DNA of 64,000 nucleotides from Brevibacterium jeotgali (GTDB lineage: Bacteria > Actinomycetota > Actinomycetes > Actinomycetales > Brevibacteriaceae). This document shows, piece after piece, positions 51,090-59,218 of this stretch. Both the position numbers and the translations under genes were made by a program. The notes under the pieces are model-generated. The model made no database searches. It saw only the letters and a program-made list of their open reading frames with translations, and was not told where the DNA came from. The first letter of the stretch is position 1, and each line of letters starts with the position of its first letter. The stretch is taken from NCBI RefSeq assembly GCF_900169175.1, contig NZ_FXZM01000003.1, forward strand, positions 62,001-126,000, written 5' to 3'.

Positions 51090-53648
51090 TCACTCCTCGC
51101 TCATGCCCTCCGCCGGCGCCACACGGGACATGGTTCGTGCCGGCAGAGCGGACGCGAGGACCGCAGCAGCGACCGCTGCGATCCCGATGAGTGCCAGAGG
51201 CAGAGGCGGCACGCTCAGGGTGGGCTCGATCGACTCCCCGGTGAGCGAGGCGGTGCCCACCCATCCGAAGAACGTCCCCAGTCCCACGCCCACGACCAGC
51301 GCTATGACCGTCATGAGCAGCGACTCGACCGTGATCATCCGACCCAGTGCACCTCGGCTGAACCCGAGTGCACGGAGCAGCGCGCCTTCCCTCCTCCGGT
51401 CGATGACCGACAGTGTGAGTGTGTTGCTCACACCGATGACGGCGATGACGACGGCTGCGGCGAGCAGCCCGAGGACGATGGTGATCGCGACCTGGAAGAT
51501 GTCGGCGTACTGGGCGCGCATGAGCGACGGGTTCGCATCCGCCGTGACGTCCAGCGCCGACAGCTGCGAGGTCAGCGATTCGATCTGCGTGATCGTCGCG
51601 TCATCCGCGAGCCGCACCCACGTCTGCTCAGCCGCGTCGCCGCCGGCCGCGTCCGCGATCCGCGCAGCGTCCTCACCGCTCACCAGCGCCGTGCCGGCGG
51701 GGACGTTCCGCGACGGATCAACAGTGAACGTGAAGGTCTCACCACCCACGGCGACCGTGGTCTCGAGCCCCTCGTAGTCGGCCGTCGCACCCTCGGCCCC
51801 GAGCTCGCCCGGAGCCAGGCGGATCGTCCCCGGTCCGATGTCGAAGCCGTCGCTGCGGAGGACGGGATCATCTGCGGCCTGCGCACTCGCGACGGTGAGG
51901 TCGCCAGTCAGGTCGCCTGTCCAGGCACCCGTCCCCTCGGCGTCGGAATCCGCGCCCGAGGATCCGGCCGGCGCACCCGTGATCGTCGCCTCCGCGTGGG
52001 CCGCGGGGATGACGGAGCGTTCGTCGACGACAGTGGACTCGTCGAGCACTGCTGCGACCTCATCGCCGGACCCGTCCACCACCAGGTCGACCGGAGTGTC
52101 CTCCGCCGTCGACAGCTCGATCGTGCGCTGGAGACTCGCCGCGCCCACGAGCACGGCCGACACGAGTGTGATGCCGATCAGGAGGGCCGCAGTCGTCGAC
52201 GAGGTGCGTCCGGGGGCGGAACTCGCGGATCGGCCCGCCAGCAGGATGGACGGCGACCGACCGGTGACGGCGGACAGTGCGCGACCCATGACACCGATGA
52301 GCGGTGGCACGAAGACGCGAGCCGCGACGAGCACGGCGATGAAGAGTGTGAAGCAGCCGGCGATGCCGACCACGACGGACTGGATGGACACGGCGAGGAG
52401 GCACAGCGCGAGGCCTCCCGCCCCCAGCAGTCCGCCGACGAGCATGCGGACCCATGGGAAGCGTGCCTGCGCGGGGCTGACATCGGCGGGCCGCAGCGCT
52501 TCGATCGGGGAGACGCCGCCGGCCTTGAACGCCGGGACCATTCCGGCGAGGACCGTGACAGTGATGCCGACGAGAGGGCCGACCAGCAGTGCTGCGGGTG
52601 TGGGGGCGATCTGGGCGAAATCAGGCATCCACATCGCGCGGACCAGTCCCGACAGGCCCCAGCCGATGAGCAGTCCCAGCACCACGCCGGCCGCAGCACC
52701 CACGACGCCCAGGACGAGCCCCTCGAGCAGGGTTGCTCCGCGCAGCTGCCGCGCCGTGGCTCCCACCGCTCGGTAGAGGGCGAGCACGCGGGAGCGGGAG
52801 GCGACGAGCACCTGGAAGGTGTTCGAGATGACGAGCGACGCAACGCCGACGGACAGCAGCCCGAAGGCGATCCCGATGGTCGCGAGCATGTTCGTCGATC
52901 CGGACAGGTCCTGGATCTGCTGCTCGACGACCTCCTCGACGGTGGACACCGCGACCGGCGCGGCGCCGGTTGCGTCGTGAATCGTTGTGGACAGCGCAGC
53001 CGGATCCGCGCCGTCGGCGGCGCTCACGCGGATCGCCGTCGGGACGGCCTCCGTCGGAGCGGCCTCGAGGCCGTTATCGGTGAGGTGCAGGGTCAGCTGA
53101 AGGGACGCGGATCCCGGCAGCAGACCGGAGACCGTGTACTCGGGCCCTTCCGTCCCCGCAGCGGCTGCATGCCCGTCGAGCGTCACGGTGTCGCCCACCG
53201 CCACGCCGAGAGCCTCCGCGTCTGCTTCGGTCAGAGAGAGCTCGTCGGCGGCTTCCGGCAGCGCCCCGGCGACGGGGTCGTCGTTGTTCGTCGGCAGCCC
53301 GGTGACGGAGGCGGAGACGCTCGAGGCACCCGCGCTCGCCATGAGGAAGCCGGTCTCTTCGAGGTGAGCCGTCTCGACGCCGTCGACCGCGGCGACGTCA
53401 TCGAGGAGATCGTCGGTGAGGACTTCGGCCGGCTCAGCGGCATCTGCCGGATCCTCGGGATCGTCGACGAGGACTGCGACATCCGCCCCGGCCCAGGAGG
53501 ATCTGACCTGGTTGGCGAGCGTGTCGCCGAAGCCCTGTGCGAAGAGCAGCGCGGCGACCATGAACGCGACGGACACCGCGACCGCGATTCCTGCGGCGAC
53601 GAGCCTGCCGGATGCGCTGCGGAGGTTCGACAGTGCGATGCGGATCAT
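51090..53648 (-). CDS. ABC transporter permease, FtsX/MacB type
   Basis: This 852-residue membrane protein has duplicated FtsX-like permease units. An N-terminal helix (about 16-39) and a large extracytoplasmic domain are followed by three helices around 255-370. A central helix cluster and a second extracytoplasmic domain follow, then three final helices with the FtsX motif 'VIGVSNTLTLSVIDRRREGALLRALGFSRG'. It pairs with the ATPase encoded upstream; their genes overlap by 4 bp (ATGA). Such exporters act on peptides, antibiotics or lipids. A two-component system upstream probably controls it. Confidence 0.88.
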   Translation of the reverse strand: MIRIALSNLRSASGRLVAAGIAVAVSVAFMVAALLFAQGFGDTLANQVRSSWAGADVAVLVDDPEDPADAAEPAEVLTDDLLDDVAAVDGVETAHLEETGFLMASAGASSVSASVTGLPTNNDDPVAGALPEAADELSLTEADAEALGVAVGDTVTLDGHAAAAGTEGPEYTVSGLLPGSASLQLTLHLTDNGLEAAPTEAVPTAIRVSAADGADPAALSTTIHDATGAAPVAVSTVEEVVEQQIQDLSGSTNMLATIGIAFGLLSVGVASLVISNTFQVLVASRSRVLALYRAVGATARQLRGATLLEGLVLGVVGAAAGVVLGLLIGWGLSGLVRAMWMPDFAQIAPTPAALLVGPLVGITVTVLAGMVPAFKAGGVSPIEALRPADVSPAQARFPWVRMLVGGLLGAGGLALCLLAVSIQSVVVGIAGCFTLFIAVLVAARVFVPPLIGVMGRALSAVTGRSPSILLAGRSASSAPGRTSSTTAALLIGITLVSAVLVGAASLQRTIELSTAEDTPVDLVVDGSGDEVAAVLDESTVVDERSVIPAAHAEATITGAPAGSSGADSDAEGTGAWTGDLTGDLTVASAQAADDPVLRSDGFDIGPGTIRLAPGELGAEGATADYEGLETTVAVGGETFTFTVDPSRNVPAGTALVSGEDAARIADAAGGDAAEQTWVRLADDATITQIESLTSQLSALDVTADANPSLMRAQYADIFQVAITIVLGLLAAAVVIAVIGVSNTLTLSVIDRRREGALLRALGFSRGALGRMITVESLLMTVIALVVGVGLGTFFGWVGTASLTGESIEPTLSVPPLPLALIGIAAVAAAVLASALPARTMSRVAPAEGMSEE

Positions 53649-54637
53649 CGTGCACCACCGGTCTGTGCACCACCGGTCTGTGCAGTGCTGGTGTGTGCAG
53701 CGCTCGCGTGTGCACCACCGGTCTGTGCAGTGCTGGTGTGTGCAGCGCTCGCGTGTGCAGTGCCGTCGTGTGCAGTGCTGGTGTGTGCGGCCGCAGCGTG
53801 TGCGCCGGTCGGTCCGACCGGACCCGTGCGATCGGTGACGTGGGCGAGTGCGGTGGCGACTGCCTCGGCGGTGGGGGACCGGAGCTCGCCGGCCAGCCGG
53901 CCGTCGGCCAGCATGACGACACGGTCAGCCCGCGCGGCGGCCTGCGGGTCGTGGGTGACCATGACGACGGTCTGGCCGAACTCGTCGACCGAGGCCCGGA
54001 GCAGCCCCAGCACCTCCGCACCGCTCGCGGAGTCGAGGTTTCCGGTCGGCTCGTCGGCGACGATGACCTCGGGGCTGGTGACCAGTGCACGAGCGACGGC
54101 GACGCGCTGCTGCTGGCCGCCGGACAGCTCGTGCGGACGGTGCCGCAGTCGGTCCGCGAGGCCCAGGAGGTCGACGATACGGCGGAAGAACTGACGGTCT
54201 GTCTTCCGCCCGGCCAGCTGAGAGGGCAGGAGGATGTTCTCCTCCGCGGTCATCGCGGGCACCAGATTGAAGGCCTGGAAGACGAACCCGATCCGGTCGC
54301 GGCGCAGGGCCGTGAGCTGGGAGTCCTTCAGGCCGGCGATCGGCGTGCCGGCCAGGACGACATCGCCGGAATCGGGGACATCGAGTCCGGCGAGCATGTT
54401 CAGCAGAGTGGACTTGCCGGAGCCGGAGGGCCCCATGATCGCGGTGAAGCTGCCGGCGGCGATGTCGAGCGTGAGGCCGTCCAGCGGACGGACGCGTGCA
54501 TCGCCGTCGCCGTACGTCTTCACGAGGCGGATCGCGCGGATGGCGGGCTCGGCGGCGGGCGCGGAGCCGGGGGCTTCGGCTGCGACGGCTGCTGCGCGGG
54601 TCGATGTTCCTGCAGGCGGCTGCTGTGGTGTGTGCAT
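53645..54637 (-). CDS. ABC transporter ATPase, MacB/LolD type, with a repeat-built C-terminal tail
   Basis: This is a 330-residue protein. The ATPase domain covers residues 33-255: Walker A MGPSGSGKST (68-77), 'GFVFQAFNLVPAMTAEENI' (typical of MacB/LolD), signature LSGGQQQR (171-178), Walker B VIVADEPTGNLD and H229 in 'VTHD'. After residue 279 comes a 50-residue tail of HTSTA, HASA and QTGGA units encoded by 15-18 bp tandem DNA repeats. The frame is open upstream of the ATG at 54637, which I chose because the homologous domain begins soon after and GGAG lies just ahead. It is the partner of the FtsX-like permease. Confidence 0.88.
   Translation of the reverse strand: MHTPQQPPAGTSTRAAAVAAEAPGSAPAAEPAIRAIRLVKTYGDGDARVRPLDGLTLDIAAGSFTAIMGPSGSGKSTLLNMLAGLDVPDSGDVVLAGTPIAGLKDSQLTALRRDRIGFVFQAFNLVPAMTAEENILLPSQLAGRKTDRQFFRRIVDLLGLADRLRHRPHELSGGQQQRVAVARALVTSPEVIVADEPTGNLDSASGAEVLGLLRASVDEFGQTVVMVTHDPQAAARADRVVMLADGRLAGELRSPTAEAVATALAHVTDRTGPVGPTGAHAAAAHTSTAHDGTAHASAAHTSTAQTGGAHASAAHTSTAQTGGAQTGGAR
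53649..53795. repeat. Tandem repeats encoding the ATPase tail
   Basis: Mixed 15- and 18-bp units built on GTGCACCACCGGTCT, GTGCAGTGCTGGTGT and GTGCAGCGCTCGCGT recur across 53649-53795. All keep the ATPase reading frame because the units are multiples of three. Confidence 0.75.
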
Positions 54638-54866
54638 GTCTCCAGCCTCGTCGCCGGTGAAGGCCAGCACATCGGACTGCAGGATGGTCCTGGATGTGGC
54701 GTGCAGCACGACTCGGGATGACGGTGCACGATCCGTGTCATACCGGAGTACTACTGGGCGTGGGAGAGGCGCCGCTGGTGCCGAAGTGCTGGGACTGGAG
54801 TGCTGCCGGGGCTGGAGCGCCGCTGGTGCTGACGCTCCGCTGGGGCTCACGCGAGGCCAGCGCGAC

Positions 54867-55841
54867 CTACTGCAGAGAGGTGGGTTCCTGTCCGGGCGTG
54901 ACGATCCCCGCGTCATAGGCGAAGACGACGGCCTGGACGCGGTCCCTGGCCCCCAGCTTCATGAGGATGCGCCCCACATGGGTCTTCACGGTGGGCTCCG
55001 CGAGGACCAGGGCCTGGACGATCTCGGCGTTGCTCATGCCCCTGCCCACGAGCCCGAGCACCTCGCGCTCGCGCGGAGTGAGAGACGCGAGCATCCGGGT
55101 CCGTTCAGGGTCGAGCGCGGGTGCGGCCGGGGGCCGCAGGGCGTGCGTGGGTGGAGTCTCGTGAGTGTGAGGGGTGCTGGCGGGATCGACGCTGGTGGGA
55201 GAGTTGCTGGTGGATCCTTGGTCGGTGGCAGTCGTGCCGGTGTCAGCCCTGATGTCGAGGGTCTCGCGGCCGAGACCGCGAGCGTGGTCAGCCTGTGCTG
55301 CTCGTGACCCCAGGTGGACATCGAGCAGTCGGCGGGTCGTCGTCGGCGCGATCACTGCGCCGCCGTTGACGACCGTACGGATCGAATCCAGCAGGATCTC
55401 CGGCAGGACGTCCTTGAGCAGAAAACCGGATGCCCCGCTGCGCAGAGCCGCGAGCGCGTACTCGTCCTCGTCGAACGTGGTGAGGACGATGATCCGCGGG
55501 GTGCGGATCGCTCCCTCATCGGCGAGCGCGAGGATCCTGCCCGCCGCCTGGATGCCGTCGAGCCGCGGCATGCGCACGTCCATGAGCACGACGTCCGGCT
55601 GGACGCGGGCGACGAGCGCCACCGCCTCCTCCCCGTCCCCGGCCTGCCCCACGACCTCGAGGTCACTCTGCGAGTCGATCACCATCGAGAACCCCGCACG
55701 CACGAGCGCCTGGTCGTCGACGAGCACGACGCGGATGGGGGAGGGGGAGTCCTCGGGGTGAGCCGTGTCCGCTGGAAGCGCTGTGTCTGTGCCCGCTGGA
55801 AGCGCTGTGTCTTCCGCCGAGGGGTACTCCGGGTCAGCCAT
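54867..55841 (-). CDS. Two-component response regulator, NarL/FixJ type, with a long linker
   Basis: This is a 324-residue regulator. The receiver domain (36-155) has phosphorylation site D88 in 'VVLMDVRMPRLDG' and the T and K switch residues in 'VLTTFDEDE' and 'FLLKDVLPE'. The LuxR-type HTH lies at the C-terminus (254-320: 'LASLTPREREVLGLVGRGMSNAEIVQAL'). About 85 Ser/Thr/Pro/His-rich residues link them, far more than usual. It overlaps the kinase gene by 8 bp. It probably drives the ABC exporter genes that follow; the 229-bp gap 54638-54866 holds that promoter region and some CTGG-rich repeats. Confidence 0.88.
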   Translation of the reverse strand: MADPEYPSAEDTALPAGTDTALPADTAHPEDSPSPIRVVLVDDQALVRAGFSMVIDSQSDLEVVGQAGDGEEAVALVARVQPDVVLMDVRMPRLDGIQAAGRILALADEGAIRTPRIIVLTTFDEDEYALAALRSGASGFLLKDVLPEILLDSIRTVVNGGAVIAPTTTRRLLDVHLGSRAAQADHARGLGRETLDIRADTGTTATDQGSTSNSPTSVDPASTPHTHETPPTHALRPPAAPALDPERTRMLASLTPREREVLGLVGRGMSNAEIVQALVLAEPTVKTHVGRILMKLGARDRVQAVVFAYDAGIVTPGQEPTSLQ

Positions 55842-57459
55842 GGTGCGTGCTCCTCGGCGTGCGCGCCGCAGCAGGGGGGTCTTCAGCAGCCACTCCAGCG
55901 CTCGTCTCTCCGTTCATCCTTCCGCTCGTCACCCCAGCAGTCGTCGGCTGTGCGCTCGCCTGTGCAGGCGGCACCTCGGTCGCCGAGGACGCGGAGACCG
56001 CCGGTGCTGTCTGCGCTGCTGGGGAACCTGCGGCTGGGGAACCTGCAGCTGGGGGATGTTCGGCTGAGGAACCTGCTGCTGGGCGATGTGCGGCTGGGGG
56101 ACCCGTGGAGGGGAATCGGGCGGTCACCGTGAACCCACGTTCGCCGCCGCGACGAGGCCCCGCCTCGAGCGACCCGCCGTACAGGGTCGCGCGCTCGCGC
56201 ATCCCGACGATGCCACTGCCGGCGCCCTCCGAGCCTGCGGCGCTCGACCTGGAGCCCTCCGACCCAAAGGCACCCTGTCCCCTCAGCGTGCGGTCACCGT
56301 GCGATCGGGCGGGGCCGCCGTCGTCGCTGATGCGGACGGTGAGACTCTGGTCCGTCGTCGAGAGCGACACGTGTGCCCGAGCTCCTGAACCCGCGTGCTT
56401 GAGGACGTTCGTGAGTGCCTCCTGCACGATCCGGTAGACCGCGAGCCCGGCTCCCTCCGACAGACGGCCCGCCTCCTCGGGAGCGTCGAAGCCCTCGATG
56501 CGCACCGCGAGCCCTGCCGCTCGGAGGTCGCCGACCAGAGAGGGGACCGACGCGAGTCCCGGCATCGGAGAGGTCGTCTCATCTGCGAGCGCATCCGTGC
56601 GGAGGACGCCCAGCAGATTGCGCGTCTGGGCGAGTGCGTCCCGTCCGGTCGCAGCGATCGTCGTGAGCGCGTCCTCGGCGGCGGCCGGATTGTTCTTCGC
56701 CGCGTAGCGGCCCCCGTCCGCCTGCGCGATGACGACCGACAGCGAATGGGCGATGATGTCGTGCATCTCCCGCGCGATCCGCATGCGCTCGGCGTCCGCG
56801 GCCAGCCGCGACTCCGATTCCCGCTCCTTCTCCAGGAGGCGGTTGCGCTCGCGGATGTCCTCGACAGCGGTGCGCCTGCGGTGCGCGAGGATCCCCAGCA
56901 GCCACGCGGAGAGCACGATCGCCGCGCACAGGATCATCAGCCCGCCCGTCGCGGAATATGCAGTCGCGTCGAGCGGCTGACCGCCGGGGCCCATGGTGTC
57001 CTGCAGAGCGGTCATATACGCCCAGACCCCCAGCGCGACGGACCCGGTCAGACCCAGCCCGAGCACGATCCGCGAGTCCGTCCGCGATCCCCATTTGGCA
57101 GTGGAGAAGACCGTGAGAGGTACGGCTATGACCGCCATGGACGGACCAGCCCCGGTCAGCAGGGAGAGCACGCAGCCGCCGGCGATGAGGACCGAGCTCA
57201 CGAGGGGGCGCAGACGGCGCAGCGCGAGCGGCACCGTCATGAGCAGGACGATGGCGACGTGGACCCACTGCGGCGTGGTGCTCGTCGTGTCGACCCACAC
57301 ACGGCTCAGGATCGAGTTCACACTGGCCCAGGCCACCGGTGCCGCCCACAGCAGGCCGTCGGTGATCCACGGATGAGCGCTGAGGACCGCCCGGACGCGT
57401 GACGCAGCTGAGGAGAGGGGCATGCGTGCCACGCTAGCGGCGGGCGACCGTCCCAGCAT
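55834..57459 (-). CDS. Sensor histidine kinase (HisKA_3 type)
   Basis: This is a 541-residue kinase. Five or six membrane helices lie in the first 200 residues, then a dimerisation coiled coil, the phosphoacceptor His (H233 in 'AREMHDIIAHSLSVV') and an HATPase domain ('VQEALTNVLKHAG', 'ISDDGGPARS', 'GSGIVGMRERATLYGG'). A 25-residue Gly/Ser-rich insert sits in the ATP lid, and the last 90 residues are Pro/Ala/Ser-rich repeats. An ATG at 57459 and one 12 codons later are both plausible starts. It acts with the overlapping response regulator; with few external loops it may sense the membrane or a peptide. Confidence 0.87.
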   Translation of the reverse strand: MLGRSPAASVARMPLSSAASRVRAVLSAHPWITDGLLWAAPVAWASVNSILSRVWVDTTSTTPQWVHVAIVLLMTVPLALRRLRPLVSSVLIAGGCVLSLLTGAGPSMAVIAVPLTVFSTAKWGSRTDSRIVLGLGLTGSVALGVWAYMTALQDTMGPGGQPLDATAYSATGGLMILCAAIVLSAWLLGILAHRRRTAVEDIRERNRLLEKERESESRLAADAERMRIAREMHDIIAHSLSVVIAQADGGRYAAKNNPAAAEDALTTIAATGRDALAQTRNLLGVLRTDALADETTSPMPGLASVPSLVGDLRAAGLAVRIEGFDAPEEAGRLSEGAGLAVYRIVQEALTNVLKHAGSGARAHVSLSTTDQSLTVRISDDGGPARSHGDRTLRGQGAFGSEGSRSSAAGSEGAGSGIVGMRERATLYGGSLEAGPRRGGERGFTVTARFPSTGPPAAHRPAAGSSAEHPPAAGSPAAGSPAAQTAPAVSASSATEVPPAQASAQPTTAGVTSGRMNGETSAGVAAEDPPAAARTPRSTHHG

Positions 57460-57631
57460 CGTCCTCAAGGATGATTCTCGGTGAGGGCCGGCGCGTCCGC
57501 GTACGACGTGGTGACGTTCTCCGTCGTCGCGTGTGCCGCCATCGCGTTCGCGGTCGTCATACTCGCCGTGGTCACGATCGGCTTCGTCCCGCTGGCCGTG
57601 GTCACGATTGCCGAGGTCGCGATCGGCTTCG

Positions 57632-58717
57632 TCACGATCGGCTCTGTGCGGCGAGGTGGGTGCGATAGGCGCGGACCGTGCTCACCTGGTCCCAGATCGT
57701 GATCGCCCAGATGAGGGGGATCGCCCAGACGGCCACGGGCAGGGCGCTCGCCGTGGCGATCGCCGGGTGGAGGACATCCTGGGTGAGGATCGCGACCGTG
57801 AGGAATACCGCCATGACGAGGTCGGTGATCATGTCCAGGGCGACCGGACCCGTGCTCAGGCGCCTGCGACGGATCCTCCACACCGCCCCGACCGCCGTGA
57901 GTGCGAGCAGCACCCAGTACCCGACGAACCAGAAGACGCCCAGATCCGGGTTGATGAACGTCTCCCCGTCATTGAGGTGGCCGACGTAGACGGCCGTCGT
58001 GGGCACGAACGGCACGAGTGCCAGCAGCACGAGGAAGACCAGTGAGACGATCGCGTCCGCGCGGACGGATGTGCCGCCGGGCGGAACCTCGTCGAGGTCG
58101 GCCACCGTCCACCGGGGACGACGCGCGGCGCCGGCACGCAGCGTCTCACCGACCCGGTCGGCGGCATCACCCGAGCTCGCCTGCGTGCCCATGGGCGTGG
58201 CTCGCTCGATGATCGCGAAGAGGATGGTCACCGCCGCGAAGGCGATGAAGACCACGGGGACGGACTTGCCGATCGCGGTGCCGAGCAGCCCGCCGATGTG
58301 CGCGTCCGCAGTGGTGAGAGTGTAGGCGAGCCCGTTCGAGACCAGCGCCACGACGAGGGCCACCGGCAGCACCCAGGTGAGCAGCCACCTGTACACGGGG
58401 AAGTACTGCGGGCCGATGAGGTGCTGCGGTGAGTCCGAGTACTCCCGCGCCAGCACCGCCGGATCGCCCAGCTCCTCGAGCACGGCGACCTCGACCTCGG
58501 CAGCGGCAGCGGAATCTGCATCGGAGGCGGCATCAGCCCCGCCATCGGTCGCGACCTCGACCTCGGCAGCGGCTTCGGTGGCTGCCGCGACCTCGTCGTG
58601 CCGGGCCTCGGCCATGTCCGCGATCATCGCGGTGACGTCCGCTGTGACCTCGGGCCGCATGGCCTCCGGGACGCGGCGGACGACCGCGTGCACGTATCTG
58701 TCGGTGAGCGTGCGCAT
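57632..58717 (-). CDS. HAAS-domain membrane protein, PadR partner
   Basis: This is a 361-residue protein. The N-terminus 'LTDRYVHAVVRRVPEAMRPEVTADVTAMIADMAEAR' and 'VLEELGDPAVLAREYSDSPQHLIGP' fit the HAAS / permease-prefix domain that couples PadR regulators to membrane proteins. They are separated by a 45-residue Ala/Glu/Asp low-complexity stretch. Six membrane helices follow in two sets of three with a cytoplasmic loop. Its ATG lies one base after the PadR stop. A repetitive tract at 57480-57650 overlaps and follows the 3' end. The transported or sensed signal is unknown. Confidence 0.8.
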   Translation of the reverse strand: MRTLTDRYVHAVVRRVPEAMRPEVTADVTAMIADMAEARHDEVAAATEAAAEVEVATDGGADAASDADSAAAAEVEVAVLEELGDPAVLAREYSDSPQHLIGPQYFPVYRWLLTWVLPVALVVALVSNGLAYTLTTADAHIGGLLGTAIGKSVPVVFIAFAAVTILFAIIERATPMGTQASSGDAADRVGETLRAGAARRPRWTVADLDEVPPGGTSVRADAIVSLVFLVLLALVPFVPTTAVYVGHLNDGETFINPDLGVFWFVGYWVLLALTAVGAVWRIRRRRLSTGPVALDMITDLVMAVFLTVAILTQDVLHPAIATASALPVAVWAIPLIWAITIWDQVSTVRAYRTHLAAQSRS

Positions 58718-58718
58718 G

Positions 58719-59063
58719 TCAGATGTCCTTCCAGAGCGCTGTGAGACTCGCGGTGAGTGCGAGCCATTCGGTGCGGAGGTCGTCGGCGATCCGGGCGCCT
58801 GCGTCCGTGAGCGTGTAGTACTTCCGCGGACGCGGTTCGTCGGTGTTCCATTCGGCGGTGAGCAGCCCCTGCTTGTCGAGCCTGCGCAGGAGCGGATAGA
58901 GGGTGTTGGCCTCGACCTGGACCCCCGCCTCAGCGAGCGTGTCCAGCAGCGAATAGCCGTACTGGGGCTCCCTGCACGCGGTGAGGCACGCAAGGACCAC
59001 AGTGCCGCGCCGCACCTCCTGGAGATGCAGGGCGAGAGGGTCGGGGGAATCGGCTGGAACCAT
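58719..59063 (-). CDS. PadR-family transcriptional regulator
   Basis: This is a 114-residue winged-helix repressor: 'EVRRGTVVLACLTACREPQYGYSLLDTLAEAGVQVEANTLYPLLRRLDKQGLLTAEWNTDEPRPRKYYTLTDAG' is the PadR signature. It forms a pair with the HAAS-domain membrane protein encoded one base downstream. A TATCGT hexamer on the minus strand ends 7 nt before the ATG at 59063, so the mRNA is probably leaderless; a GTG three codons earlier lies inside that spacer. Confidence 0.9.
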   Translation of the reverse strand: MVPADSPDPLALHLQEVRRGTVVLACLTACREPQYGYSLLDTLAEAGVQVEANTLYPLLRRLDKQGLLTAEWNTDEPRPRKYYTLTDAGARIADDLRTEWLALTASLTALWKDI

Positions 59064-59069
59064 GGCATG

Positions 59070-59115
59070 CACGATACTGTGTGGCGCACACTATGACAAG
59101 AGGCGATGTATCGTG
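59070..59115. promoter_or_regulatory. PadR-type operator region
   Basis: CACGATAC (59070-59077) and GTATCGTG (59108-59115) form outer inverted arms. Inside is an imperfect dyad, ATACTGTGTGGCGCACACTAT (about 59074-59094). The left arm contains the minus-strand -10 of padR, so binding here would repress padR. Confidence 0.5.
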
Positions 59116-59218
59116 CGGCGGCCCGACACTGCTCACGATGTGAACCCGGCCGCGCACACCCCGGCCGCGGTCACTACAGTGGGCATGATCCGCGAAGACG
59201 CTCCCCAGGAGGAGAACT

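Noticed and set aside
57481-57702. Hydrophobic 73-codon frame on the plus strand
   Set aside because: It is built from a VVTIGF-type repeat tract, overlaps the end of the HAAS protein gene on the other strand and has no ribosome site.
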